From Methanobrevibacter ruminantium M1 (GTDB lineage: Archaea > Methanobacteriota > Methanobacteria > Methanobacteriales > Methanobacteriaceae): 64,000 nt of DNA. The notes beneath the pieces are model-generated. The model was not told the origin of the DNA. It did not search any database and saw only the letters and a program-made list of their open reading frames with translations. Shown piece by piece: positions 1 through 10,019 of this stretch (its first letter is position 1; each line of letters starts with the position of its first letter). The stretch covers positions 372,001 to 436,000 of the forward strand of contig NC_013790.1 in NCBI RefSeq assembly GCF_000024185.1. Reading direction: 5' to 3'. The translations under genes and the position numbers were made by a program.

Positions 1-2
1 TA

Positions 3-848
3 GATAAACTATCCATAATTAAGGTTCTATCCTTCTTTTTATTAGTTATTTTGGTCTTAACTCTAATTCCAATGATATTTGACTTTCATTTGGGAAGTCT
101 ATTTTTTAAATTTATCCTTTATCTTGTAATGCTTCTATTTTTTATTTATAAATTTAATTCTATCTCTAAAAAGAATTCTAGTTCAAATTTTAATTATAAT
201 TCAAGTTCGAATAGGGATTCTAATTCAGTAAATAACTCTTCTCTTTCAGATGCTTTTAGAAACGATTTAAACAGCATATTCAAGGTTTCTAAGATTTATC
301 ACATTCTATTTATTGTTTTAGCAAACATACTATTTGTATCTGCAATATACTTTGTATTAAGTTATTTGGGATCCATATCCATTATTCAGTTTAATGCCCC
401 TTTATTCGGTGATTTCACTGGTTTAGGCTTTGATGTAACGCTCCTTTACCTTATAACTGTAGTTATCCTATCTCCAATAATCGAAGAGTTTCTCTTTAGA
501 GGAATCTTCTTACGAAGATTCAATCTTGAGCTTGACAATTTGACACTTGCTATCTTGATTTCCTCAGTCTTATTTGGAATTTGTCATAACTTTGGAGGAA
601 TATTGGGAGCTATTCTCTTTGGAATCTGCGTTTCCATTCTTTATGTCAAGTCCAGGAATGTATTAGTCCCTATTTTGGCTCATTTCATTAACAATCTCAT
701 TTCCTTTTTGCTGGCCCTTATTGGAATAGAGAATTTCATTCATGGAAATAGCATTGTCATTGCTTTAATAATCATTTTGGCCATTATAAGTAATTTTGTG
801 CTCTTTAGAGCTATTGTATTAGAGTGGCCTAAATCTTTTAAAGAATAG
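3..848 (+). CDS. CPBP family intramembrane metalloprotease, 5' end outside window
   Basis: The reading frame is open to the left edge, so the true start is upstream; the TTG at 51 is only the first possible start inside the window. The product is a multi-pass membrane protein. The glutamate motif EEFLFRG (nt 483-503), a later FGICHNF segment with histidine, and a third LAHFINN segment match the three conserved motifs of the CPBP (CAAX protease and bacteriocin-processing, Abi) family. Members cut or process prenylated or secreted peptides in the membrane; the substrate here cannot be inferred. A low-complexity Ser/Asn linker precedes the membrane core. The family call is strong, the role open. 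Confidence 0.85.
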   Translation, partial: DKLSIIKVLSFFLLVILVLTLIPMIFDFHLGSLFFKFILYLVMLLFFIYKFNSISKKNSSSNFNYNSSSNRDSNSVNNSSLSDAFRNDLNSIFKVSKIYHILFIVLANILFVSAIYFVLSYLGSISIIQFNAPLFGDFTGLGFDVTLLYLITVVILSPIIEEFLFRGIFLRRFNLELDNLTLAILISSVLFGICHNFGGILGAILFGICVSILYVKSRNVLVPILAHFINNLISFLLALIGIENFIHGNSIVIALIIILAIISNFVLFRAIVLEWPKSFKE

Positions 849-891
849 CCTTCAGAGCTAGTATGGGAGTGCTAAATCTTTTAAAGAATAG
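829..891 (+). repeat. Duplicated 3' end of the CPBP gene
   Basis: The last 20 nt of the gene including its stop (CTAAATCTTTTAAAGAATAG, 829-848) are repeated exactly at 872-891, a 43-bp step. The copy lies after the stop codon and is untranslated. Similar 3'-end duplications occur near 25,757 and 26,658. Confidence 0.85.
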
Positions 892-1009
892 TTTCTAGGG
901 CTTTCTTCATTATGCTATTTTATTATCTTAAACTATTTTTCAAATCCCTATTTATTTTTAATATTTCAAGAATTAATCATAAAGTATATATAAAATATTA
1001 GTATAATCT

Positions 1010-1621
1010 ATGTTTATGTTAAAATTTACTGGAAAAGAAATAAGAGATTTAATAATATCATTCATTGTAATTGCTTTGGCATTCTCTATTCTTTATTCAA
1101 ATCGTGATTTTAATGGAATTCTATTCATATTTCCAATAGTTGCAATAGGAGTAGGTGCCGGATTCATCTTTCATGAATTAGGGCATAAGTTTGCAGCTAT
1201 GCACTATGGATATTGGGCAGAATATCAATTATGGCCAACTGGACTTGTCATTGCATTGGTAAGTTCCTTTTTCGGATTCATCTTTGCAGCTCCAGGAGCA
1301 GTTGTCATATACAGTCAAGGAATGGAAAAGTCTGAGAATGGTTTGGTTTCACTTGCAGGTCCTGCAGTCAATATAGTCCTTGGATTGATCTTTTTAGGTA
1401 TTTTAAATTCATTAGGTCAGGTCACTGATTATAATGGCTATATCATAGCTTTGATTTGCTTGCTTGGAACTAGAATTAATTTCTTCTTGGCAACATTTAA
1501 CTTATTGCCTATCCCACCATTGGATGGATCTAAAGTTTTATCTTGGAATGCTCTTGTTTGGATAGTTGCATTTGCCATATCTGTTATATTGCTTGTTGTC
1601 TATGGCGGTTACCTTGGATAG
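1010..1621 (+). CDS. Site-2 protease family (M50) membrane metallopeptidase
   Basis: The 203-residue protein has about five or six hydrophobic helices. HELGH at residues 55-59 supplies two zinc ligands and the catalytic glutamate. The NLLPIPPLDG segment, with Asp172, supplies the third ligand in the usual LDG motif. These define the M50/S2P fold, which cleaves transmembrane substrates in the membrane. There is no PDZ or CBS domain, so this is a short minimal archaeal form. ATG 1010 is preceded by AT-rich sequence without a clear Shine-Dalgarno, suggesting a nearly leaderless message. It stands alone, about 160 bp after the CPBP gene; substrate unknown. Confidence 0.88.
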   Translation: MFMLKFTGKEIRDLIISFIVIALAFSILYSNRDFNGILFIFPIVAIGVGAGFIFHELGHKFAAMHYGYWAEYQLWPTGLVIALVSSFFGFIFAAPGAVVIYSQGMEKSENGLVSLAGPAVNIVLGLIFLGILNSLGQVTDYNGYIIALICLLGTRINFFLATFNLLPIPPLDGSKVLSWNALVWIVAFAISVILLVVYGGYLG

Positions 1622-1876
1622 GGATTAAATAAAAGATATTTGAATTAAAGAAAAAAGGATCCTTTGCGATAGGAATCATTTTTTCAATATTTTTTCTTTT
1701 TAAATTTCAAAAAACTAAAAGTTTTAATATAAGAAATTATAAAAATATATAATACTTGAAAATATGATATGATTATTTTATAGATTTTTATTAAACTAAT
1801 TTCATATTGATTTAATTATAAAAATTATTGTATAAAATTATTATCTAAAGAATTAAATTATTTTTATTGTGATATT

Positions 1877-2038
1877 ATGGCAAAGAAAGATGATAAATAC
1901 AGTATGCCTATGAGTGGGGCAGGTTTAGTAAGATACTTTGATGACGAAAGTGTAGGTCCAAAGATAGCTCCAGAATACGTTATTGCTTTAACAGTTATTC
2001 TCGGTATCTTTTGTTTCATTTTAAGATACTCCATATAA
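1877..2038 (+). CDS. secG: Preprotein translocase subunit Sec61-beta (SecG-type)
   Basis: This is a 53-residue protein with a short charged N-terminus, the segment GAGLVRYFDDES, and one C-terminal transmembrane helix. That is the standard architecture of archaeal Sec61-beta, the small non-essential subunit of the SecYE-beta protein channel. The conserved GxGLxRYFxEE pattern before the helix is visible. The gene is monocistronic between AT-rich spacers. Confidence 0.88.
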   Translation: MAKKDDKYSMPMSGAGLVRYFDDESVGPKIAPEYVIALTVILGIFCFILRYSI

Positions 2039-2117
2039 ACAATCTGTTTATATACCTACTTTTTTTATTCTTTTTATCTTATTCTTACTATACTTTTTTT
2101 ATTTTATTTTTTACTAA

Positions 2118-2240
2118 TTAATAGTCTATTTTAGGTATCTTAATCACTTATTAGTCTATTTTAGGTCTTTTAACTATTTATTAGTCTATTTAGGTTTTTT
2201 AATCACTTATTGTCTATTTTAGGTCTTTTAACTATTAACC
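2118..2240. repeat. About 30-bp tandem repeat in the spacer before polC
   Basis: The 612-nt spacer 2039-2650 holds no credible gene. Four imperfect copies of a unit containing AGTCTATTTTAGGT start near 2122, 2153, 2183 and 2212. Further right are AT-rich sequence, one copy of TTTTCAAATGCTCT (2347-2360), and the polC leader with AAGGG about 6 nt before the ATG. Confidence 0.7.
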
Positions 2241-2650
2241 TTAACATTTTAAGTTTTATTTATTGAACTTCTATTATTTTATATTTATTTGCGCATATTG
2301 TTCAATTAAAAAATCTTAAAATTGTTCTGGCCTAAGAAATTATTAGTTTTCAAATGCTCTGGTAATCTTTTTTAAATAGAAATTTTATAATATAATATGC
2401 ATTTTCAAAAGGTTTTTAAGAGATGAATTTCATTAAAAATAGTATGCTTTTAATTGAAAAATTTCATCTATGAAAAATATTATAAGATTTCAATTCCAAT
2501 ATAATATTAGATGAAATAATAAAAAATTAATATTTTTTTATTAAGATTAAATTTTAAAAAACTGCTTGAAATAAGAATATTCAGCATATAAATGACTTTA
2601 TATTTATCAATAATTTATGTATACACGTTTATTTTACAAAAGGGATTATA

Positions 2651-5600
2651 ATGGATTCTGGAATGGATTATTTTGAAAGATTGGAAAGTGAAACACAACG
2701 TCTCTACGAGATAGCAAATGAAGCAAGATCTAAGGGTTTTGATGTAGAGCTTGAAACAGAGATTCCAGTGGCAAAGGATTTAGCAGAGCGTGTGGAAGGG
2801 CTTGTAGGTCCTAAAGGCATAGCTCGACGTATTAAAGAGCTAGAGGCTACTGGCATATCTCGTGAAGAGGTTGCATTTGAAATTGCAGCTGAGATTGCAT
2901 CTCAAGAGTCTAGCGAAACTGGAGCAAAGCTTGAAGCTGAGAAACAGGCTTTTGCAGATCAAGGCCTTCGTACAGCACTTGCTATCATCACTGAAGGGGT
3001 GGTTGCAGCGCCTTTGGAAGGTATTTCAGGTGTAAAGATTAAAAGTAATTCAGATGGCACAAAATATGTGGCAGTATACTTTGCAGGACCTATTCGTAGT
3101 GCAGGAGGTACTGCAGCAGCATTATCCGTTCTCCTTGGTGATAAAATACGTGTAGCTACTGGACTTGACAGATTCAAGCCTACCGATGATGAGATTGAAA
3201 GATATGTGGAAGAGGTAGAGCTTTACGAATCTGAAGTAACAAACCTTCAATACTCTCCGACTCCAGAGGAAGTAAGGTTTGCAGCAAGAAGCATTCCTGT
3301 TGAAGTCAGCGGAGAGCCTACCGACCAGATTGAAGTTTCCCACAGGGACCTTCCTCGTGTAGAGACCAATAACATTAGGGGAGGAGCCCTTCTTGCGATG
3401 GTTGAAGGGGTTATTCAAAAGTCCAAGAAAATTCTAAAAATCTCTAAAAAACTCAATTTGGATAGCTGGGAATTTTTAGCAGAGTATGCTAAAGGTATCG
3501 GCTCATCTCAAGAGGAAGAAAAGTCAGAAGAGGAAACTGAAGAAATCGTTGAGGAAATCGACGATAATATTATTGATAAGGATGAATTGTTTGCCCATTC
3601 AAAATACGCCCACGATATCATTGGAGGAAGGCCTGTTTTAGGATACCCTTCTGAAAAGGGCGGTTTCAGACTAAGATATGGAAGATCTAGAAACACTGGC
3701 CTTGCTACAATGGGGGTTCATCCGGCAACTATGGAACTATTGGAATTTTTAGCTGTCGGAACTCAACTTAAGATAGAAAGGCCTGGAAAGGGTAACTGTG
3801 TAGTTCCAGTTGATTCCATTGAAGGGCCTACAGTAAAATTAAAGTCTGGTGAGGTTCGCAGATTAGATTCCATAGCTGATGCAAGGGAAGTCAAGGGAAA
3901 AGTGGTTGAAATACTCTTTTTAGGAGACATGCTTGTTGCATTCGGCGAATTCTTAAGAAACAACCAGCCTATGTTAGGCTCTTGCTGGTGTGAGGAATGG
4001 TGGATTGAGTGCATAAGAAACAGCGACAAATACAAATCATTCTCCAATGACAGCGAGCTTTATGACTATCTTATAGAGAGAGGAATCGATTTAAGCATTG
4101 AACATTTCATCTCACATGAAGACTCTTCAAAGTATATGGACTTTGATAGGGAAAGCTTCAATCTTAATTTCCTTGAGAAAAAGCGTTATACTGCCGAAGA
4201 GGCCTTTAGAATCTCATATGACTTTAGTGTTCCACTTCACCCTGAATACACATATTATTATAATGACATATCCCGTGAGGACTTGGCTTATCTGAATGAA
4301 TGGCTAGACACTAAAAGGGATTATCTGTCAACTGACTACTTGAATGGAGAGGATTTAATTCTTGATTTGGCTCCTCAAAAGAGAATCCTTGAGATATTGG
4401 GATTGGTTCATAAGCTGATTGATAAAAAGGTAGTCATTGATAGGGATCATGCTTATGCCCTAATGAAAACCGTTGGAAACGGCTCTGCATTAGAAGATAA
4501 TGATGGGGACTTATCATCTGAAGTTAAAACAATAGATTATTCCAAATACCTTGATGATGACCATTATAAGTCAAAGGTTGTTGACATACTCAACGAAAAC
4601 ATCGACTTTGAGATTATGGATAAGGCTCCATGCTATATAGGCACAAGGGTAGGACGTCCTGAAAAGTCTAAGGAAAGGATGATGCGCCCTGCTCCTCATG
4701 TCCTTTTCCCAATTGGAAACAATGGAGGAAGCAGACGTCTAGTGGCTGAAGCTGCCAAAAAGAGAAAAATCAATGTTGAAATTGCAAGAAGACAATGCAC
4801 AAACCCTGATTGTGGATTAAGCTCATTCATGGCAATTTGCCCTCACTGCGGCGCTCCAACTGAAATCACCAAAGCAAGTCAAAAGGACATTAACCTGTCC
4901 ACCATGCTATCAAAGGCTTCAAATAACATTGGAGTTCGTAAGGTTGATGAGGTTAAAGGTGTAATTGGTCTTATTTCAGAGGATAAGCTCCCTGAACCTT
5001 TAGAAAAAGGTATTCTTCGTGCGAAAAATGGTGTCTTCACATTTAAGGAAGGAACCATTCGTCATGACTCTACAGACTTGCCTCTTACCCACTTCATTCC
5101 AAGGGAAATTGGCGTTACTGTTCCAAAATTAATCGAAATGGGATATACTCATGACTGCTATGGACAGGAAATAGTGAGCGATGACCAGATAATTGAACTG
5201 AAGGTTCAGGATATTGTAGTTTCAGACAATTGTGGCGATTACCTTGTAGGTGTAGCTAATTTCGTTGACGATCTATTGGAAAAGTATTATGGAATGGACC
5301 GGTTCTATAATGTTGAGGACAAATATGACCTTATCGGCCATCTCATTGCAGGTCTTGCACCTCACACATCAGCAGGGGTGTTGGGCCGTATTGTAGGATT
5401 CACTAAGGCATTGGGCTGTTATGCACACCCTTATTTCCATTCTGCAAAAAGGAGAAACTGTGACAGTGACGAAGATTCTGTCCTATTGCTTCTTGATGCT
5501 CTAATCAACTTCTCCAAATCATATCTTCCTAGTACCCGTGGTGGAAGTATGGATGCTCCTTTGGTTTTATCCACACGTATAGACCCAGAGGAAATCGACG

Positions 5601-6214
5601 ACGAATCACATAACCTGGACATATTTGAACGTTTCCCATTGGGATTCTACCAGAAAAGCCAAGAGCCTTTAAAGCCTGCAGATATGCTGGAATTTGTTGA
5701 TAATGTTGAAATGCATCTTGGAACTGACAGACAGTATCATGATTTGATGTTCTCACACCATACCTCAAACATTCATGCAGGGCCTAAGGTTTGCCTTTAC
5801 AAGCGTTTAGGCTCTATGAAAGAAAAGGTGGAGGCTCAAATTCATTTGGCAGAGCTCATCCGTGCAGTAGACCAAAGAGGAGTTGTAGAAGGTGTTCTTT
5901 CATCCCACTTCCTGCCGGATATCATGGGAAATTCAAGGGCTTTCTCCAAGCAGAAGGTCAGATGCCCTAAATGTGGCGCCAAGTATAGAAGAATGCCTCT
6001 TACAGGCAAGTGCAAATGTGGAGGGGACCTTATTCTAAGCGTTTCCAAGGGTTCTGTTGTGAAATATCTGGAAATTTCCCAGAATCTTGTAAACAGGTAT
6101 CCTGTTTCACATTATCTTGAGCAAAGATTGGAGATTCAAGAGTTTGGTATCAATTCACTCTTTGAAAGTGATAAATCCAAGCAAAGCTCTCTTGATGTGT
6201 TCTTCGGCAAATAA
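2651..6214 (+). CDS. polC: DNA polymerase D (PolD) large catalytic subunit DP2
   Basis: DP2 is the catalytic subunit of the archaeal replicative polymerase D and works with the exonuclease subunit DP1. At 1,187 residues it is intein-free length. The N-terminal GPIRSAGGTAAALSVLLGD segment and the IGTRVGRPEKS motif are typical of the family. The catalytic carboxylates lie in NCDSDEDS, with Asp938 and Asp940 corresponding to the double-psi-barrel aspartates. Two zinc sites are visible: CTNPDC...CPHCG near residue 715 and CPKCG...CKCGG near residue 1104. The last ten residues (QSSLDVFFGK) form a PCNA-interacting PIP box. ATG 2651 follows AAGGGATTATA; Met5 is a possible alternative. The gene stands alone between repeat-rich spacers. 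Confidence 0.97.
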   Translation: MDSGMDYFERLESETQRLYEIANEARSKGFDVELETEIPVAKDLAERVEGLVGPKGIARRIKELEATGISREEVAFEIAAEIASQESSETGAKLEAEKQAFADQGLRTALAIITEGVVAAPLEGISGVKIKSNSDGTKYVAVYFAGPIRSAGGTAAALSVLLGDKIRVATGLDRFKPTDDEIERYVEEVELYESEVTNLQYSPTPEEVRFAARSIPVEVSGEPTDQIEVSHRDLPRVETNNIRGGALLAMVEGVIQKSKKILKISKKLNLDSWEFLAEYAKGIGSSQEEEKSEEETEEIVEEIDDNIIDKDELFAHSKYAHDIIGGRPVLGYPSEKGGFRLRYGRSRNTGLATMGVHPATMELLEFLAVGTQLKIERPGKGNCVVPVDSIEGPTVKLKSGEVRRLDSIADAREVKGKVVEILFLGDMLVAFGEFLRNNQPMLGSCWCEEWWIECIRNSDKYKSFSNDSELYDYLIERGIDLSIEHFISHEDSSKYMDFDRESFNLNFLEKKRYTAEEAFRISYDFSVPLHPEYTYYYNDISREDLAYLNEWLDTKRDYLSTDYLNGEDLILDLAPQKRILEILGLVHKLIDKKVVIDRDHAYALMKTVGNGSALEDNDGDLSSEVKTIDYSKYLDDDHYKSKVVDILNENIDFEIMDKAPCYIGTRVGRPEKSKERMMRPAPHVLFPIGNNGGSRRLVAEAAKKRKINVEIARRQCTNPDCGLSSFMAICPHCGAPTEITKASQKDINLSTMLSKASNNIGVRKVDEVKGVIGLISEDKLPEPLEKGILRAKNGVFTFKEGTIRHDSTDLPLTHFIPREIGVTVPKLIEMGYTHDCYGQEIVSDDQIIELKVQDIVVSDNCGDYLVGVANFVDDLLEKYYGMDRFYNVEDKYDLIGHLIAGLAPHTSAGVLGRIVGFTKALGCYAHPYFHSAKRRNCDSDEDSVLLLLDALINFSKSYLPSTRGGSMDAPLVLSTRIDPEEIDDESHNLDIFERFPLGFYQKSQEPLKPADMLEFVDNVEMHLGTDRQYHDLMFSHHTSNIHAGPKVCLYKRLGSMKEKVEAQIHLAELIRAVDQRGVVEGVLSSHFLPDIMGNSRAFSKQKVRCPKCGAKYRRMPLTGKCKCGGDLILSVSKGSVVKYLEISQNLVNRYPVSHYLEQRLEIQEFGINSLFESDKSKQSSLDVFFGK

Positions 6215-6226
6215 ATGTTAGGTATT

Positions 6227-6380
6227 CTTTATTAGATCTTTTAATCTTTATTAGTTCTTTTAATCTTTATTGATCTTTTAATCTTTATTAGATCTTTTAA
6301 TCTCCTTTAACGAGGTTTTTAGATTTATTTTTTTATTAAATCTTTTAATCTCATTTAACGAGGTTTTTAGATTTATTTTT
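6227..6380. repeat. Tandem repeats downstream of polC
   Basis: About four 18-20 bp units containing ATCTTTTAATCTTTATT are followed by two 56-bp units containing TTTAACGAGGTTTTTAGATT. There is no coding potential. Their position right after the stop suggests a 3' UTR or termination zone. Confidence 0.7.
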
Positions 6381-6441
6381 CAGTAATTTTTTTACAAGTT
6401 ATTTAACTGAACTAGTGAAAACTATCAAAGATATAAATTTG

Positions 6442-6560
6442 TTCGTAACAAGTCGAATGATTTATATACATCTTATGATAAATATTATTTCGTGAAGTAA
6501 CTAACATTATGTTTGTATACAAACAGTTAATGTGTTTACTAACTTTCGTATGATATCGAA
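6442..6560. promoter_or_regulatory. Palindrome-rich control region upstream of nrdD
   Basis: Three dyads are visible. TTCG-N8-CGAA occurs at 6442-6457 and again at 6545-6560. Between them is a perfect 14-bp palindrome, GTTTGTATACAAAC (6511-6524), inside a longer imperfect dyad of roughly 45 bp. TATA-like AT stretches follow. The spacing suggests cooperative repressor sites for the ribonucleotide reductase gene. The regulator is unknown; the sites do not match the bacterial NrdR box closely. Confidence 0.55.
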
Positions 6561-6674
6561 CAGATATTATACATCTAATTACATAATTATATTTACTTAA
6601 ATTAATAATAAGCTCAATTTTATATATTATTTATATTTTAAGTATCATTTTTATAATTATAAAAGCAATTTAAT

Positions 6675-6800
6675 TCTTTAGATTGCATTTAATCTTATAA
6701 AAAAAGCAATTGGTGCTGGTTATTTATTTATTGGTCAGATTGCATTTAATTTTATAAAAAAAGCAATTAATGCTGGTCATTTCTTGATTGGTTAAATTGC
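6675..6800. repeat. 57-bp tandem repeat in the nrdD leader
   Basis: Two imperfect copies starting near 6681 and 6738 share GATTGCATTTAAT and AAAAAAGCAATT, with a third degenerate partial copy. Each copy can fold, because ATTGC and GCAAT pair, so a leader RNA structure is possible. Confidence 0.6.
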
Positions 6801-6860
6801 TTATATGTTTCGATTTAAATCTTATAGATAATGGGTTTAAAAATTAATGAAGGTGTTAAA

Positions 6861-9173
6861 GTGGAAAATGTGTATAATGTAGAAAATGATATTAGGAAAG
6901 CTAAAATCACTGTTAAGAAAAACAACGGTGTCTGTGAAGCTTTCAGTTATGAAAAATTGTTAAAGTCTTTAGTTATGGTTGAAGCCCCATATTTTGAGTC
7001 TGAAAAGATTGTTTCAACTGTTGTAGAAAACTTATACGACGGTATCACTACTAAAGAAATCAAGAAGATCGTTTACGAATGCTTAGAAGAGGTTGACTCT
7101 GAGGCAGCTAACAAATATCTCGCTAAGACTACCTTGAAGGTACGTTCCTCAAGAGATAAGATTGAACCATTCGACATGGCTAAGATTGCAAGCACCCTTG
7201 TAGAGGAAACCGGTGCTTCCCAAGAGACTGCTTTTGAAATCGCATCTGAAGTATGGAAAGAACTTAAAAAGCTCAATGTAGAATACCTCACTGCTCCTAT
7301 GATTAGGGAAATCGTAAACACAAAGCTTGTAGAGTATGGGCTTGAAGACTTAAGAAGCAGATACACCCGTTTAGGAATTCCTGTTTATAACATTACATCA
7401 TTGATTGAAAATGGTAACAGAGACAATGCAAACATGATGCATAACCCTGAATCCATTCACAAATATGTTGCTGATGAAGCATTGAAGCAATATGCTCTCT
7501 TGCATCTATTGCCATCACACTTGGCAGATGCACACATGTCCGGTGACATTCACATTCACGATTTGGAATTCTTCGCTGGAAGACCATTAAACTGTCTCCA
7601 ACATGATATAAGGGCATTCATCAAATACGGCCTTAAAGTGGACGGTACAGGTGACCACACTTCTGTAGCTGCACCTCCTTCCCATATGGAAACCTTGATG
7701 AACCATACTGGCGAAATCATGCTTGCAGCTCAACAGAACATGTCTGGTGGACAAGCTATGTCCCTTTGGAACGTATTTGTCGCTCCATTTGCAAGAGGAA
7801 GAACCTACGAAGAGGTAAAGCAATCCATTCAAATGCTTGTCTACAACTTGAACATGGCTTATGCAGCAAGAGGATCACAAGTTCCATTTACCAGCATGCA
7901 ATTGGAATTCGGCGTTCCAAACTTCTTAAAGGACGTAACTGCATACGGTCCTAAAGGACAAGTCGTAGGTACTTACGCTGACTTTGAAGATGAAACCAGA
8001 ATGATTCAAAGGGCATTCACTGAAATCTTGCTTGAAGGAGATTCAGAAGGCAAGCCTCACCTATTCCCAAATACTATCTACACATTACGTGAAGAGACCT
8101 TGAATGGTGACTATGATGATGACATGCTCCTTGTTCACGAGCTTTCAGCAAAATACGGATCTTCCTACTTTGTAAACATGTTGCCTGACTACAGAGGTCA
8201 AATGGCTAACTATATGGGTTGCAGAACCTGTCTCCAGGACACTTGGACCGGTGACTGGGAACAAGACTGTTTAAGAACTGGTAACCTCGCTTATGTAACC
8301 TTGAACATGCCTAGAATCGGTTACCAATCCAATGATGAAGATGATGTATTCGAATACTTAGACAATTATATGGACTTAGCTGTAGAAACCTTGATGATTA
8401 GAAGAAAGCAAGGTCTTAACTGCTTGAATAACTTTGACATCCTACCGTTCCTTGACCAAGAGGTTGACGGAGAAACCTATTACAGAATCCAAAACTCAAC
8501 CTTATCCTTTGGTTTCTGCGGATTGAACGAAATGTTACTTGCATTGTTCGATGAAGGCATAGAAAACCCTGATGCTAACAAGTTCGGTATCAAATGTTTA
8601 GAATACATCAATGCAAGAGCAAAAGCATTGCAAGAGGAAACCGGACTCAGATGGTCTGTACTCCAGACCCCTGCTGAATCTACCGCTTACAGATTTGCAA
8701 CCTTAGATAAGGAACAGTTCGGAGATAAGGCAATCTTGCAAGGTGACAATGGAGCTAACTACTACACTAACTCCTCACATGTCCCTGTAAACTCTGACAT
8801 TGCATTTGCTGACAAGATCAAAATCGAAGGCCAATACCATAAGCTAACTCCTGGAGGACACATCTTCCATGCATTCATGGGTGAATCCTACTCTGATCCT
8901 GAAGCATTGATGAGCCTTACCAATAAGATTGCAAGAAAATCAGACATTGGTTTCTGGGCTTACAGTTCAGCATTCAGTTTCTGCTTAAACTGTAAAACAT
9001 TGATGAAAGGATTAAGCAACAAATGTCCTTCCTGTGGTGAATCTGCAGATGTAGAATGGTATGACAGAATTACTGGTTACGTACAACAAGTAGGTCATGC
9101 TAAATCTGCTAACGGCGGATGGAATGCAGGTAAACGTCAAGAATTAATTGACAGACGTAGATTTGAACAATAA
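6861..9173 (+). CDS. nrdD: Anaerobic ribonucleoside-triphosphate reductase (class III)
   Basis: This glycyl-radical enzyme makes dNTPs from NTPs without oxygen. An ATP-cone regulatory domain occupies roughly the first 100 residues, followed by the ten-stranded barrel. The C-terminal four-cysteine zinc site is CLNCKTL...CPSC, and the radical loop is RITGYV, with the glycyl radical glycine at codon 9075-9077. I prefer the GTG at 6861 because AGGTG precedes it by 6 nt. The longer frame from ATG 6831 (780 residues) has no good ribosome site and adds ten residues. The activase NrdG is not in the window. The leader carries several dyads, so regulation is likely. Confidence 0.96.
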   Translation: MENVYNVENDIRKAKITVKKNNGVCEAFSYEKLLKSLVMVEAPYFESEKIVSTVVENLYDGITTKEIKKIVYECLEEVDSEAANKYLAKTTLKVRSSRDKIEPFDMAKIASTLVEETGASQETAFEIASEVWKELKKLNVEYLTAPMIREIVNTKLVEYGLEDLRSRYTRLGIPVYNITSLIENGNRDNANMMHNPESIHKYVADEALKQYALLHLLPSHLADAHMSGDIHIHDLEFFAGRPLNCLQHDIRAFIKYGLKVDGTGDHTSVAAPPSHMETLMNHTGEIMLAAQQNMSGGQAMSLWNVFVAPFARGRTYEEVKQSIQMLVYNLNMAYAARGSQVPFTSMQLEFGVPNFLKDVTAYGPKGQVVGTYADFEDETRMIQRAFTEILLEGDSEGKPHLFPNTIYTLREETLNGDYDDDMLLVHELSAKYGSSYFVNMLPDYRGQMANYMGCRTCLQDTWTGDWEQDCLRTGNLAYVTLNMPRIGYQSNDEDDVFEYLDNYMDLAVETLMIRRKQGLNCLNNFDILPFLDQEVDGETYYRIQNSTLSFGFCGLNEMLLALFDEGIENPDANKFGIKCLEYINARAKALQEETGLRWSVLQTPAESTAYRFATLDKEQFGDKAILQGDNGANYYTNSSHVPVNSDIAFADKIKIEGQYHKLTPGGHIFHAFMGESYSDPEALMSLTNKIARKSDIGFWAYSSAFSFCLNCKTLMKGLSNKCPSCGESADVEWYDRITGYVQQVGHAKSANGGWNAGKRQELIDRRRFEQ

Positions 9174-10019
9174 GTTCAATCTACTTAATTTTTAATTTTT
9201 ATTAAGAATTAATTTTAAGCATTTATATTTTATTTTAATTTTATTTTAATTTTATTTTAATTTTATTTTAATACTATTTTATAATTTTATTTTTTTAAAC
9301 CATTATGTTTATTTTTTCAAATATTTAATACTGGGATTAATCTTGTTTTAGCCTTAGGAGCAATATGGGATTAAGCTAGTGTTAATATTGAAAAATAATT
9401 TTATCATTTTAAAATTTAAGGGTTTTAGCTTTTTTAAGTTAAAACTCTATTTTCCACTTAATAGGGTTCTTTTAGAATCCTATTTAAACCTTTATGGTTT
9501 TTTTATTTTCTTATTTTTTTTGATTTATCTCTTATTAGTTCTGGATTGTTTTTATTACTATTTTTCATTACTCTTAGAATGTTTTTTATTATTTTTCATT
9601 ACTTTTTGAATGTTTTTTTTATTATTTTTCATTACTTTTTGAATGTTTTTTTATTATTTTTCATTATTTCTGGATTGTTTTTATTATTATTTTTCATTAT
9701 TTCTAGATGTTTTTATTATCATTTATATAATAAATTTTATAAGATCTTTTTCACTTAAGGTCTTAATTAATGAATTTTTGAGTTTTTGCAATTAATTTTT
9801 TATAAGATGATAATAAAAATATATAATATGATAAAATATTAACATATTTGCTTAATATTCTATTTTTATAATGATTAAAAATTTAAAAAATATTTTTAAT
9901 TTTACTTCTAAAAACTTTCAAATTTAATACAAATTAATTGATTGAATTTTAATAATTTGCAATAGAAAAAATAAATTAATTAAATTGAAAGTACACTTTA
10001 TAATTATTATGGTGAAACA
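9174..10019. other. 846-nt AT-rich spacer with T-rich tandem repeats
   Basis: No gene is credible here. Short TTTTAATTTTA repeats lie at 9225-9285, and imperfect copies of a T-rich unit containing TTATTTTTCATTA lie at 9550-9720. Open frames across it translate to Phe/Leu-only low-complexity sequence and are artefacts. GGTGAA just before 10020 is the lysS ribosome site. Confidence 0.7.

Noticed and set aside
9379-9758. Two Phe/Leu-rich frames
   Set aside because: T-rich tandem repeats produce them; no start signals or codon bias.
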